Of a DNA stretch of 64,000 nucleotides, positions 25,324 through 35,010 are shown one piece after another (positions within the stretch are counted from its first letter, which is position 1; each line of letters opens with the position of its first letter). The DNA lies in NCBI RefSeq assembly GCF_000383595.1, contig NZ_KB911581.1:2176265-2240264 (forward strand), given 5' to 3'. Position numbers and translations under genes: made by a program. The stretch is from Streptomyces bottropensis ATCC 25435. Lineage in GTDB: Bacteria; Actinomycetota; Actinomycetes; Streptomycetales; Streptomycetaceae. Below the pieces are notes generated by a model. It was not told where the DNA came from, searched no databases, and was given only the letters and a program-made list of their open reading frames with translations.

Positions 25324-28221
25324 ATGACAGAGACGGCGAGCGGTCCGGCACGGAGTTCCCGCGCCAAGGCCACCAAGGCGAGCAAGGGCCTGCGTATCGA
25401 GCGCATCCACACCACTCCCGGCGTGCACCCGTACGACGAGGTGGTCTGGGAGCGCCGTGACGTCGTCATGACCAACTGGCGCGACGGCTCGGTCAACTTC
25501 GAGCAGCGTGGCGTCGAGTTCCCCGACTTCTGGTCGGTGAACGCGGTCAACATCGTCACCAGCAAGTACTTCCGCGGTGCCGTGGGCACCCCGCAGCGCG
25601 AGACCGGCCTCAAGCAGCTGATCGACCGCATCGTGAAGACCTACACGAAGGCCGGCGAGGACAACAAGTACTTCGCCTCGCCCGCCGACGCCGAGATCTT
25701 CGAGCACGAACTGGCGTACGCCCTCCTGCACCAGGTCTTCAGCTTCAACAGCCCTGTCTGGTTCAACGTGGGCACGCCGCAGCCCCAGCAGGTCTCCGCC
25801 TGCTTCATCCTGTCCGTCGACGACTCCATGGAGTCGATCCTCGACTGGTACAAGGAAGAGGGCATGATCTTCAAGGGCGGCTCGGGCGCCGGCCTGAACC
25901 TGTCCCGCATCCGCTCCTCCAAGGAGCTGCTCTCCTCGGGCGGCAACGCCTCCGGCCCGGTCTCCTTCATGCGGGGCGCCGACGCCTCCGCCGGAACGAT
26001 CAAGTCGGGCGGCGCCACCCGCCGCGCGGCCAAGATGGTCGTTCTCGACGTGGACCACCCGGACGTCGAGGACTTCATCGCCACCAAGGTGAAGGAAGAG
26101 GAGAAGATCCGCGCCCTGCGCGACGCGGGCTTCGACATGGACCTGGGCGGCGACGACATCACGTCCGTCCAGTACCAGAACGCCAACAACTCGGTCCGCG
26201 TGAACGACGAGTTCATGACGGCCGTGGAGAACGGCACAGAGTTCGGCCTGCGCGCCCGTATGACCGGCGAGGTCATCGAGAAGGTCGACGCCAAGGCGCT
26301 GTTCCGCAAGCTCGCCGAGGCCGCGTGGGCCTGCGCCGACCCGGGCATCCAGTACGACGGTGTGATCAACAACTGGCACACCTGCCCCGAGTCCGGCCGC
26401 ATCACCGCGTCCAACCCGTGCAGCGAGTACATGCACCTGGACAACACGTCCTGCAACCTCGCCTCGCTGAACCTGATGAAGTTCCTCAAGGACGACGGCC
26501 TGGGCCGCCAGTCCTTCGAGGTCGAGCGCTTCGCCAAGGTCGTCGAGCTCGTCATCACGGCGATGGACATCTCCATCTGCTTCGCCGACTTCCCCACCCA
26601 GAAGATCGGCGAGAACACCCGCGCCTTCCGCCAGCTCGGCATCGGTTACGCCAACCTGGGCGCCCTGCTGATGGCGACCGGTCACGCCTACGACTCCGAA
26701 GGCGGCCGCGCCCTCGCCGGTGCCATCACCTCCCTGATGACCGGCACGGCGTACAAGCGTTCGGCGGAACTCGCCGCGGTCGTCGGCCCGTACGACGGTT
26801 ACGCCCGTAACGCCGACGCCCACAAGCGCGTCATGAAGCAGCACTCCGACGCCAATGGCACGGCCGGTCGCATGGACGACCTGGACACCCCGGTGTGGGC
26901 CGCCGCCACCGAGGCCTGGCAGGACGTGCTGCGCCTCGGCGAGAAGAACGGCTTCCGCAACTCCCAGGCGTCCGTGCTCGCGCCGACCGGCACGATCGGG
27001 CTGGCCATGTCCTGCGACACCACCGGTGTCGAGCCGGACCTGGCGCTGGTCAAGTTCAAGAAGCTGGTCGGCGGCGGCTCGATGCAGATCGTCAACGGCA
27101 CGGTCCCGCAGGCCCTGCGCCGCCTGGGGTACCAGGAGGAACAGATCGAGGCGATCGTCGCCCACATCGCCGACCACGGCAATGTGATCGACGCCCCGAG
27201 CCTCAAGCCGGAGCACTACGAGGTCTTCGACTGCGCCATGGGCGAGCGCGCCATCTCCCCGATGGGCCACGTCCGCATGATGGCCGCGATCCAGCCGTGG
27301 ATCTCCGGCGCCATCTCCAAGACGGTCAACATGCCGGAGACGGCGACCGTCGAGGAGGTCGAGGAGATCTACTTCGAGGCCTGGAAGCTGGGCGTCAAGG
27401 CGCTGGCGATCTACCGCGACAACTGCAAGGTCGGCCAGCCGCTCTCCGCCAAGACCAAGGACTCGGAGAAGGCCGAGATCACCGAGAAGGCCGAGGAGAC
27501 CATCCGGGCCACGGTCGAGAAGGTCGTCGAGTACCGCCCGGTCCGCAAGCGCCTCCCGAAGGGCCGTCCCGGCATCACCACGTCCTTCACCGTCGGCGGC
27601 GCCGAGGGTTACATGATCGCCAATTCCTACCCGGACGACGGCCTGGGCGAGGTCTTCCTGAAGATGTCCAAGCAGGGTTCGACCCTCGCGGGCATGATGG
27701 ACGCCTTCTCGATCGCCGTCTCGGTCGGTCTGCAGTACGGCGTGCCGCTGGAGACGTACGTCTCCAAGTTCACGAACATGCGCTTCGAGCCGGCCGGTAT
27801 GACGGACGACCCGGACGTGCGGATGGCGGCGTCGATCGTCGACTACATCTTCCGCCGCCTGGCGCTGGACTTCCTGCCCTTCGAGACGCGCTCCGCGCTC
27901 GGTATCCACTCCGCCGACGAGCGTCAGCGTCACCTGGAGACCGGTTCGTACGAGCCGATCCTCGACGACGTGGAGGTGGACGTCGAGGGCCTGTCCCAGT
28001 CGGCGCCGCGGCAGTCCCTGAAGGCCGTCGCCGCCCCGAAGGCCGACGAGGAGGGCGCCAAGCCCGCCCCGAAGCAGGCCCACACCAGCGCCGAGCTGGT
28101 GGAGATGCAGTTGGGCATCCAGGCCGACGCCCCGCTGTGCTTCTCCTGCGGCACGAAGATGCAGCGCGCCGGCTCCTGCTACATCTGCGAGGGCTGCGGC
28201 TCGACGAGCGGCTGCAGCTGA
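25324..28221 (+). CDS. nrdJ: Class II (coenzyme B12-dependent) ribonucleotide reductase
   Basis: 965 residues, ATG 25324 with GGGAGG 5 bases upstream. Oxygen-independent reduction of ribonucleotides using adenosylcobalamin. Visible: SACFILSVDDSMESI with the active-site Cys region, GSGAGLNLSRIRS, NPCSEY with the radical-relay Cys/Glu, PTGTIGLAMSCDTTG, and a C-terminal zinc-ribbon-like CFSCGTKM...CYICEGCG. A low-complexity ~60-residue segment precedes the C-terminal Cys cluster. Ends just before a strong hairpin. No B12 riboswitch was found upstream. Confidence 0.97.
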   Translation: MTETASGPARSSRAKATKASKGLRIERIHTTPGVHPYDEVVWERRDVVMTNWRDGSVNFEQRGVEFPDFWSVNAVNIVTSKYFRGAVGTPQRETGLKQLIDRIVKTYTKAGEDNKYFASPADAEIFEHELAYALLHQVFSFNSPVWFNVGTPQPQQVSACFILSVDDSMESILDWYKEEGMIFKGGSGAGLNLSRIRSSKELLSSGGNASGPVSFMRGADASAGTIKSGGATRRAAKMVVLDVDHPDVEDFIATKVKEEEKIRALRDAGFDMDLGGDDITSVQYQNANNSVRVNDEFMTAVENGTEFGLRARMTGEVIEKVDAKALFRKLAEAAWACADPGIQYDGVINNWHTCPESGRITASNPCSEYMHLDNTSCNLASLNLMKFLKDDGLGRQSFEVERFAKVVELVITAMDISICFADFPTQKIGENTRAFRQLGIGYANLGALLMATGHAYDSEGGRALAGAITSLMTGTAYKRSAELAAVVGPYDGYARNADAHKRVMKQHSDANGTAGRMDDLDTPVWAAATEAWQDVLRLGEKNGFRNSQASVLAPTGTIGLAMSCDTTGVEPDLALVKFKKLVGGGSMQIVNGTVPQALRRLGYQEEQIEAIVAHIADHGNVIDAPSLKPEHYEVFDCAMGERAISPMGHVRMMAAIQPWISGAISKTVNMPETATVEEVEEIYFEAWKLGVKALAIYRDNCKVGQPLSAKTKDSEKAEITEKAEETIRATVEKVVEYRPVRKRLPKGRPGITTSFTVGGAEGYMIANSYPDDGLGEVFLKMSKQGSTLAGMMDAFSIAVSVGLQYGVPLETYVSKFTNMRFEPAGMTDDPDVRMAASIVDYIFRRLALDFLPFETRSALGIHSADERQRHLETGSYEPILDDVEVDVEGLSQSAPRQSLKAVAAPKADEEGAKPAPKQAHTSAELVEMQLGIQADAPLCFSCGTKMQRAGSCYICEGCGSTSGCS

Positions 28222-28253
28222 TCTGAGCGCCCTCGGGCGCGAACCGGCACGTC

Positions 28254-28287
28254 AGGGCGGTGGAGTCGAAGTCGACTCCACCGCCCT
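28254..28287. terminator. Terminator after nrdJ
   Basis: 16-bp inverted repeat (28254-28269 / 28272-28287) separated by two bases, 33 bp after the nrdJ stop and also downstream of the convergent TerD-like gene. Confidence 0.88.
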
Positions 28288-28309
28288 CGGCGTGTCGAAG
28301 GGCGGTTCG

Positions 28310-28843
28310 TCAGGGCCGGGGCGGGCGGCCCATGACACGGGCGAAGGTCGCCGGGTCCTCGTCGTAGCCGGTGATGCCGGGGTGGAAGGTCCACTCGCCG
28401 GTCGCGTCGCGGACGAACGAGGCGACGGTCGCCGCGGTGGAGCCGAGCACGCCGGCGAAGTCGTCCTCCGCGAGGACCGTGTATCCCTCACGGATGCGCA
28501 GGCCGGGATTCTGGACGCCGGCGAAGGTCTTCGTGCCGGATTTCTGCTGTATGGCGACGCCGATGACGACCCGCCCGTAGCGGGCGTCGAGGCGGTTCAG
28601 CTCCACCGTCATCATCTCGTCCCAGCCGAATCCCTGGCCGGTCTGGCTGTCGCGGTTGAGGGTGATGGTGCCGTCGGGCGAGCGGCTGTCGAAATGGACG
28701 ACATAGGCGGGGTCGCCACTCGGGTCGGCCGCCAGGTAGGTCGCCGCGACGATGTCGAGATCCGTCGGCGGCTGCCCGGCGGGGCTCGGGTCCCACTTCA
28801 GCGACACCTCGACCTTGCGGATGCCCTTGTTGAGGCCGTTCAA
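28310..28843 (-). CDS. TerD-family protein
   Basis: 177 residues from TTG 28843, the only start in reach of GGAGGAG 7 bases upstream. TerD/CABP-type beta sandwich: VEVSLKWDPSP near the N terminus, PTDLDIVAATY with the calcium-binding Asp residues, DEMMTVELNRLDA, and the C-terminal TGEWTFHP. Related proteins occur in tellurite/stress resistance operons; here it stands alone, converging on nrdJ. Calcium binding is expected from the family. Confidence 0.85.
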   Translation of the reverse strand: MNGLNKGIRKVEVSLKWDPSPAGQPPTDLDIVAATYLAADPSGDPAYVVHFDSRSPDGTITLNRDSQTGQGFGWDEMMTVELNRLDARYGRVVIGVAIQQKSGTKTFAGVQNPGLRIREGYTVLAEDDFAGVLGSTAATVASFVRDATGEWTFHPGITGYDEDPATFARVMGRPPRP

Positions 28844-28997
28844 CAGAACTCTCCTCCCCGTCCTTCTGTGCTTGCGGGCCGAACTGCCTGGTGGTCCAGG
28901 CCAGTTGTCCATCCTCGCACGCGGACCGGGCCCCTCGCCCGGGTGTGACCGGCCGGAGAGTGACCGCCGCCACGTTCGGTGGCCTTACCATGGCGCG

Positions 28998-29603
28998 GTG
29001 CTGGTCAAGTGGATTCGCTGCACCGTGGTGGACCGCCGCGGTTTCGAGCGGGGGCAGCGAAAGTGGGCGGGGCTGCCGGGGGAGCCGGGTTTCCGGGGAC
29101 AGGGTGGGGGTTGGAGCCGGGTGCGGCCCGGCGTGGCGCACATCTTCTCCTTCTGGGAGAGCCGCGCCTTCTACGACTCCTTCATGGCACGCTCCCACGA
29201 CCGGCTCGCCGCCTCGCAGTCGGGCACCTTCAAGGACCTCCAGGTCAAGCTCTTCGACCACCGCTTCGACGTGAAGACCGGTTTCGAGCCGCGCTTCACC
29301 GAGGCCGATGTGGTGCGGGTGGCGCACTGCCGTGTCCATGAGGAGCGCGCCGAGCACTTCGCCCTGATGCAGGAGAAGGTCTGGAACCCCGCGATGGCCG
29401 GATCCCCGGGCATGGTGCGGGGGCTGTTCGGCGAGGCGCCGGGACATGAGTTCATGATCCTCTCCATGTGGCATTCGGCCGCGGAGCACGGCAAGTACCG
29501 CGCCGAACGCATCGAGCGCCTCGCCCTGCGGGCCCAGCTGGAGGCCGATGTCGCGGCCCTCGCGGGCGACATCGTGGAACTGGAGCCGAGCTGGACGGTT
29601 TGA
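28998..29603 (+). CDS. YdbC-like (DUF4937) protein
   Basis: 201 residues from GTG 28998. MLVKWIRCTVVDRRGFERGQ and GVAHIFSFWESRAFYDSFM match my memory of a Streptomyces YdbC/DUF4937 family; two similar dimeric alpha-beta-barrel-like halves are suggested by the repeated WES-FYDSFM and MWHSAAEHGKY segments. Function unknown; the fold resembles monooxygenase-like ABM domains (inference). TACCAT at 28986-28991 lies 6 bp before the start and no Shine-Dalgarno exists: leaderless. Confidence 0.7.
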   Translation: MLVKWIRCTVVDRRGFERGQRKWAGLPGEPGFRGQGGGWSRVRPGVAHIFSFWESRAFYDSFMARSHDRLAASQSGTFKDLQVKLFDHRFDVKTGFEPRFTEADVVRVAHCRVHEERAEHFALMQEKVWNPAMAGSPGMVRGLFGEAPGHEFMILSMWHSAAEHGKYRAERIERLALRAQLEADVAALAGDIVELEPSWTV

Positions 29604-29727
29604 GATCCGGACTCGGGTCGGTTCGGATTTCCAACCTGGCTGATCGGCGAGCGGGACAGGTGTGACCTACGCCGTATGGCACCTGGACGAGTGCTCGATC
29701 CGGCCTCGTCCCCTTTAGGGTCTTGGC

Positions 29728-30387
29728 ATGGCACGACCACGGCGCATCATCCTTGTCCGACACGGCGAGTCAACGGGCAATGTTGATGACACCGTGTACG
29801 AGCGCGAACCCGACCACGCCCTCGCACTCACCGATCTCGGCTGGCAGCAGGCGGAGGAGACCGGAAAACGCATCCGCGACGTCCTCGGTCGCGAGCGCGT
29901 CAGCGTGTACGTCTCCCCGTACCGCCGGACCCACGAGACCTTCCAGGCGTTCCATCTGGACCCCGAACAGGTACGGGTGCGCGAGGAGCCCCGGCTGCGC
30001 GAGCAGGACTGGGGCAACTGGCAGGACCCCGACGACGTACGGCTCCAGAAGGCCTATCGGGACGCGTACGGGCACTTTTTCTACCGCTTCGTGCAGGGCG
30101 AGTCCGGCGCCGATGTGTACGACCGGGTCGGCGGCTTCCTGGAGAGCCTGTTCCGCAGCTTCGAGGACCCCGACCACCCGCCGAACGTCCTGCTCGTCAC
30201 CCACGGACTCGCCATGCGGCTGTTCTGCATGCGCTGGTTCCACTGGACGGTGGCGGAGTTCGAGTCCCTGTCGAATCCCGGGAACGCGGAGATGCGGATG
30301 CTCGTTCTCGGCGAGGACGGCAAGTACGCGCTCGACCGGCCGTTCGACCGCTGGCGGGACCCGGAATCGTACGGGGCCACCGGATAG
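29728..30387 (+). CDS. Histidine phosphatase (phosphoglycerate mutase-like) family protein
   Basis: 219 residues. Catalytic phospho-His motif VRHGESTGN (about 10-18), Arg in SPYRRTHET (about 65), Glu in REEPRLREQDWG and second His in VTHGLAMR (about 158). Probably a phosphatase rather than a glycolytic mutase; substrate unknown. TAGGGT at 29716-29721 is 6 bp before the ATG, predicting a leaderless mRNA. The next gene starts 12 bp after the stop, so the two form an operon or overlapping units. Confidence 0.88.
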   Translation: MARPRRIILVRHGESTGNVDDTVYEREPDHALALTDLGWQQAEETGKRIRDVLGRERVSVYVSPYRRTHETFQAFHLDPEQVRVREEPRLREQDWGNWQDPDDVRLQKAYRDAYGHFFYRFVQGESGADVYDRVGGFLESLFRSFEDPDHPPNVLLVTHGLAMRLFCMRWFHWTVAEFESLSNPGNAEMRMLVLGEDGKYALDRPFDRWRDPESYGATG

Positions 30388-30399
30388 AGTGGCAGGGCG

Positions 30400-31302
30400 A
30401 TGACCGCTGACTCCTCTTCCGAAGGCCGCCTGGAGCGCGCCCTGTCCAGCCTGCGCGGGCTCGCGGTGGGGGACGCGCTGGGCTCGCAGTACTTCGTGCC
30501 TGTGAACTATCCGCTGCTCAAGCGCCGTGAGGTTCCGCCCGGCCCCTGGCAGTGGACCGACGACACCGAGATGGCCTGTTCCGTCGTGGCCGTGCTGGCG
30601 GGGCACCACCGGATCGACCAGGACGAGCTGGCGCGCTCCTTCGCCGTGCACCACGACTTCGACCGGGGCTACGGCCCCGCGGTCAACCGTCTGCTGCGCC
30701 TGGTCCGGGAGGGCGGCGACTGGCGGGAGCTGGCCTCGGCGCTCTTCAACGGCCAGGGATCCTGGGGGAACGGCGCGGCCATGCGGATCGCCCCGCTGGG
30801 TGCCTGGTACGCGGACGACCCCGAGCAGGCCACCCACCAGGCGGAGATCTCGGCCTACCCCACGCACCAGCACCGCGAGGCCGTCGTCGGTGCCATGGCC
30901 GTCGCCGCAGCCGCCGCCCTCGCGGGCGACCCGGCCGGAGCGCCGAGCGCGGAAGCGTTGCTCGACGGCGTCATCGCGCTGGTCCCGAAAAGCGCCGTCG
31001 GCGCGGGGCTGCGCCGCGCCCGGGACATGCTCGACTACGCCGACGCGGACACCGTGGCCGCCGTACTGGGCTGCGGGCGGCGCACCACGGCGCATGACAC
31101 CGTGCCGTTCGCGCTCTGGTCGGCGGCACGCGCCCTCGGTGACTACGAGCAGGGCTTCTGGACGACGGCCCAGGTGGGCGGAGACGTCGACACCACCTGC
31201 GCCATCGTCGGCGGAGTGGTCGCCTCCGGGAAGACCGGGACGCCCCCCGAGGCATGGGTGGAGCAGACCGAAGCGTTCCCGGGCTGGCTGCGTCCGGCGT
31301 AG
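30400..31302 (+). CDS. ADP-ribosylglycohydrolase (DraG/ARH) family protein
   Basis: 300 residues. Dinuclear Mg-binding residues are visible in GLAVGDALG, WTDDTEM (about residues 51-57) and GGDVDTTCAIVGG (about 262-274), the three signatures of ADP-ribosylglycohydrolases, which remove ADP-ribose from proteins or small molecules. Located 12 bp downstream of the phosphatase gene. TAGAGT at 30385-30390, overlapping the phosphatase stop codon and 9 bp before the ATG, may be an internal promoter. Confidence 0.88.
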   Translation: MTADSSSEGRLERALSSLRGLAVGDALGSQYFVPVNYPLLKRREVPPGPWQWTDDTEMACSVVAVLAGHHRIDQDELARSFAVHHDFDRGYGPAVNRLLRLVREGGDWRELASALFNGQGSWGNGAAMRIAPLGAWYADDPEQATHQAEISAYPTHQHREAVVGAMAVAAAAALAGDPAGAPSAEALLDGVIALVPKSAVGAGLRRARDMLDYADADTVAAVLGCGRRTTAHDTVPFALWSAARALGDYEQGFWTTAQVGGDVDTTCAIVGGVVASGKTGTPPEAWVEQTEAFPGWLRPA

Positions 31303-31535
31303 CCGACCGGAGGAGATGCGCGGCGGGACCCCATCAGCCCCAATCGCCCTGACTGTCACAGGAGTGCCACAGTGCCTTCCTCGGTCGGTCGCGCGTGCCC
31401 TCCCGCGGCTAGCCTGTCCGCCACGCCGCCTGTTGATCATGACGAGACGCGGCGACGAGGCACCGGCCGCGGGCCCTTAGCCGTAGTGACGCGCTGCGTA
31501 CGGGGGCGGTGGGGGCCGGTCGTGGGAGGGGGCCC

Positions 31536-33188
31536 ATGTCCGAGACACCGTCAGAACAAGCCGATCCGGAGCCCGAAGGGCCGGCGTCCAGGGCGCGCGC
31601 CGCGAGCGCGGAAGGCCGCTCCGCGCCGGCAGCGCCCGGCCGTGCCGAGCCGCAGGGCAGCAAGGGCGGGCCCGCACGGATACCGCTACCGGGACCGCCG
31701 CCCGAGACGCCGAAGTTGATCGACTTCAGCCCGGGGGAACCCGCGCCCATCCGCACCGCGACCCTGTGGGCCGCCCTGGCCACCGGTGTCCTCAGCATGT
31801 TGCTGCTGGGCGAGGGACTGGCGGTGAACATACTCGTCGTCACCGTGCCCGCCACGCTCGCCGTGTACGTCGCCGGACGGCGGGCGGGCCGGCGCCCTCG
31901 ACCCTGGGCGTTCGTCTGGGGCGTCGGCGGGGTCGCCCTGCTGGCCGTACCCGCGCTGCGCGCCGCCGAGTGGCCCTCGTTCCTCGCCGTCGTCACCGCG
32001 CTCGCGGCGGGCTCGCTCGCTCTGCACGGCGGCCGTACCTGGCCCGCGGTCCTGCTCGGCCCGGTCGGTGTGTTCACCTCACTGGTCACCGGCCCGGCGT
32101 GGGCCTGGCAGGGGCTGCGGGAGCGGGTGGGCGACGACCGGGGTCGTGTGGTGCCCCTGTTCCGCGCGGTCGTCGTGGCGGCGGTCCTGCTCCTCGTCTT
32201 CGGCGCGCTGTTCGCCGGGGCCGACGCGGCCTTCGCGGATCTGCTCGGTGCGCTGGTGCCCGACGTCTCCGTGTCCGACGGACCTTGGCAGTTCCTGCTT
32301 CTCGCCCTCGGCCTGTTCGGGACTCTCGCGGCAGCCCGCACGGCGGCCGCGCCCGCCCGTTTCGACCGCGTGCAGGTCCCCGCGGGACGCGCGCGCGGGC
32401 GCGTCGAATGGGCACTGCCGCTGGTCGGGCTCGTGGCGCTCTTCGCCGTCTTCAACGCCGTCCAGCTGGCCGTGCTCTTCGGCGGCTACGACGCCGTCCT
32501 CGCGAAGACCGGCCAGACGTACGCCGAGTACGCGCGTCAGGGATTCTGGCAGCTGCTCATGGCCACACTGCTCACCCTGCTGGTCATCGTGATCGCCCTG
32601 CGCTGGGCGCCCCGCACTCGTCCGAGTGACCGGACGCTCGTACGCGGTGTGCTGGGAACGCTGTGCGCCCTGGCGCTCGTTGTCGTGGCATCCGCTGTGC
32701 GACGTATGGACATGTATATGGAGGCCTATGGGCTGACAAGGCTGAGGGTCTCGGTGCTGACCATGGAGCTCTGGCTCGGTCTGGTCATCGTGCTCATCAT
32801 GGCCGCCGGCGTGTGGGGCGCCCGCTGGCTGCCGCGCGCCGTCGCGGTCAGTGTGGTCGCCGTGGTGCTGGCGTTCGGGCTCGCGTCGCCCGACGCGTTG
32901 ATCGCGGAGCGCAACGTCCAGCGGTACGAGGCGACGGGCCGCTTCGACCTCCCCTACGCCAGGGGGTTGTCCGCCGACGCGGTGCCCGCCCTGGACCGGC
33001 TGGAGGAGCCCTTGAGGTCGTGCGCGCTGAGGGACATCAAGGAGGAGCTGGACGAGCGGCACCACATCCCCTGGTACGCCACGAGCTGGGGCGAGGCCGA
33101 GGCGAGACGGGTCCTGGCGGAGCGCCCGCCGGTGCCGGGGTCGAGCGGCCCGGCCTGCGGTGAGTCGGGGTCGGAGTTCTACCGCTGA
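31536..33188 (+). CDS. DUF4173-type polytopic membrane protein
   Basis: 550 residues from ATG 31536 (GGAGGG upstream). About 75 Pro/Ala/Glu-rich cytoplasmic residues, then roughly ten to eleven predicted membrane segments between residues 75 and 465, and a soluble ~80-residue C-terminal domain containing NVQRYEATGRFDLPYARGLS and ALDRLEEPLRSCALRD. This matches DUF4173, a family of unknown function. The conserved C-terminal part resembles the end of two-component-like membrane proteins in Streptomyces but no catalytic motif is seen. Confidence 0.75.
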   Translation: MSETPSEQADPEPEGPASRARAASAEGRSAPAAPGRAEPQGSKGGPARIPLPGPPPETPKLIDFSPGEPAPIRTATLWAALATGVLSMLLLGEGLAVNILVVTVPATLAVYVAGRRAGRRPRPWAFVWGVGGVALLAVPALRAAEWPSFLAVVTALAAGSLALHGGRTWPAVLLGPVGVFTSLVTGPAWAWQGLRERVGDDRGRVVPLFRAVVVAAVLLLVFGALFAGADAAFADLLGALVPDVSVSDGPWQFLLLALGLFGTLAAARTAAAPARFDRVQVPAGRARGRVEWALPLVGLVALFAVFNAVQLAVLFGGYDAVLAKTGQTYAEYARQGFWQLLMATLLTLLVIVIALRWAPRTRPSDRTLVRGVLGTLCALALVVVASAVRRMDMYMEAYGLTRLRVSVLTMELWLGLVIVLIMAAGVWGARWLPRAVAVSVVAVVLAFGLASPDALIAERNVQRYEATGRFDLPYARGLSADAVPALDRLEEPLRSCALRDIKEELDERHHIPWYATSWGEAEARRVLAERPPVPGSSGPACGESGSEFYR

Positions 33189-33287
33189 GACGTCCGGGTG
33201 TGCCCGCGCAAGGCCGGGCCACGCTCCCTGCCGCAGTCAGCCAGGGGCATGGTCCGGCCGTTCGTGGCCGATCGGGCGCCCGCCCGG

Positions 33288-34838
33288 TCAGCCTCCGGCA
33301 GCGGGCCCGGCGGTGCCGGACAGGGCCTCCAGGTCGCTCTTGCGGACCCTGATCACGAAGATGGCGGTGAGCAGGGCCAGTACGGCCATCGCGACAGCCG
33401 GGACGAACGCCGTCGAGATGCCCTGCGCGAGTACTTCGTGGCCCCAGGGGGCGGGGAGCTGGTGAGTCTGGGCGAACTCGGTCTTCTGTTCCGCCGTGGC
33501 CTGCGCCATGAAGAGCTGCACCTGCTTGTCCGCCTCGTCACGGCTGGCCGTACCGAAGACCGTGGTGAGGATGGAGAGGCCGAGCGAGCCGCCCACCTGC
33601 TGGGTGACGTTGAGCAGGCCGGAGGCCGCGCCCGCCTCGTGCGGCGCGACTCCGGAGACCGCGGTCAGGGTGAGCGTCACGAAGTTCAGGCCCATGCCGA
33701 AGCCGAACACCACCATCGGGCCGAGCACTCCGCCGACATAGGAACTGTCGGGATTGATCAAGGTCTGCCAGCCCAGCCCGAGAACGACCATCGTCGAACC
33801 GGTCACCATGAACGGCTTGGGCCCGAGCACCGGCAGGAACCGCTGGGACAGTCCGGCGCCCGTCACGATCGCGAAGGTCACCGGCAGGAAGGCCAGGCCG
33901 GCCTCGATCGGCGTGTACTGCAGCACGTTCTGCACGAACAGCACGATGAAGAAGAACATCCCGAACATCGCCGCCGCGAGGCTCAGCATGATCACGTAGG
34001 TGCCCGAGCGATTGCGGTCGGTGAACATCTTCAGCGGGGTGATCGGCTCCCTGGCCCGCCGCTCGATGAGGCCGAACAGCAGCAGCAGGACCGCTGCCGC
34101 CGTGAAGGACCCGATGGTCAGGCTGTCGCGCCAGCCCTCCTCCGCCGCGCGGATGAACCCGTAGACCAGCGAGGCCATACCGGCTGTCGAGGCGAGCGCG
34201 CCCGCGACGTCGAACCGTCCCGGGTGCCGCTCGGACTCGGTGATGTACATCGGGGTGAGGACGGCTATCAGCACGCCGATGGGCACGTTGACGAACAGCA
34301 CCCAACGCCAGTCGAGCCACTCGGTGAGCATGCCGCCCGCGAGCAGGCCGATGGCGCCGCCACCGGCGGACACCGCGGCGAAGACACCGAACGCCCGGTT
34401 CCGCTCCGGCCCTTCGGGGAACGTCGTGGTGATGAGTGCCAGCGCGGTCGGCGACGCGATCGCCCCGCCGACGCCCTGGAGAGCGCGTGCCGCGAGCAGC
34501 TGCCAGGGCTCCTGGGCGAGTCCGCCGAGCAGTGAGGCGAGCGTGAAGACGAGGATTCCGGTCATGAACACACGGCGGCGGCCCAGGATGTCACCGGCCC
34601 GGCCGCCCAGGAGCAGCAGGCCGCCGAAGGTCAGCGTGTAGGCGCTGACCACCCATGTCAGGTCGGTGGTGCTGAACTTGAGCGCGTCTTGAATGTGCGG
34701 GAGCGCGATGTTCACAATCGTCGCGTCGAGTACCACCATGAGTTGGCAGGCCGCGATGACGGTGAGCGCGATGCCGGGACGCCCCTCCCGGCGGGCTGCT
34801 CCCGGCTTCTGATCCTTGGTCAACGGAGAGGTCGTCAC
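33288..34838 (-). CDS. MFS drug-export transporter, DHA2 (EmrB/QacA) family, 14 TM
   Basis: 516 residues, GTG 34838 with GGGGGA upstream. Fourteen predicted helices; motif A as GGRAGDILGRRRVF, motif D1-like LDATIVNIALP in TM1 and motif C-like GGAIGLLAGG. Predicted proton-driven efflux of cationic or amphipathic drugs. It diverges from a TetR gene; two near-identical palindromes between them (34863-34880, 34911-34928) are the likely operators, so expression should be repressed until the TetR protein binds its ligand. Confidence 0.92.
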   Translation of the reverse strand: MTTSPLTKDQKPGAARREGRPGIALTVIAACQLMVVLDATIVNIALPHIQDALKFSTTDLTWVVSAYTLTFGGLLLLGGRAGDILGRRRVFMTGILVFTLASLLGGLAQEPWQLLAARALQGVGGAIASPTALALITTTFPEGPERNRAFGVFAAVSAGGGAIGLLAGGMLTEWLDWRWVLFVNVPIGVLIAVLTPMYITESERHPGRFDVAGALASTAGMASLVYGFIRAAEEGWRDSLTIGSFTAAAVLLLLFGLIERRAREPITPLKMFTDRNRSGTYVIMLSLAAAMFGMFFFIVLFVQNVLQYTPIEAGLAFLPVTFAIVTGAGLSQRFLPVLGPKPFMVTGSTMVVLGLGWQTLINPDSSYVGGVLGPMVVFGFGMGLNFVTLTLTAVSGVAPHEAGAASGLLNVTQQVGGSLGLSILTTVFGTASRDEADKQVQLFMAQATAEQKTEFAQTHQLPAPWGHEVLAQGISTAFVPAVAMAVLALLTAIFVIRVRKSDLEALSGTAGPAAGG

Positions 34839-34862
34839 TATGGGTCCCCCACAAGTGCCTTA

Positions 34863-34880
34863 GTGAACGCTTGCGTTCAC
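34863..34880. promoter_or_regulatory. TetR-type operator 1
   Basis: GTGAACGCTTGCGTTCAC: 8-bp perfect arms around TT. It begins 25 bp upstream of the MFS start codon. Confidence 0.8.
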
Positions 34881-34910
34881 CGACGCGTCCACGGTAGTGA
34901 GTCCCCCTTA

Positions 34911-34928
34911 GTGAACGCAAGCGTTCAT
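34911..34928. promoter_or_regulatory. TetR-type operator 2
   Basis: GTGAACGCAAGCGTTCAT: same arms with one end mismatch and an AA centre, so it is essentially operator 1 in the opposite orientation, 48 bp away centre to centre. Confidence 0.8.
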
Positions 34929-35010
34929 TGAAGTCGCCGCCGCGGAGTGTGCCGCCCGCCGTTTTTTGGCTTTTCGCACCCCCGCCCCTCGGCTCAACGG
35001 AGAAACACAG

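Noticed and set aside
24982..28083. A ~1030-codon minus-strand open frame opposite nrdR-nrdJ
   Set aside because: Same cause: a shadow of nrdJ with Arg/Gly/Val/Leu-rich, motif-free translation.
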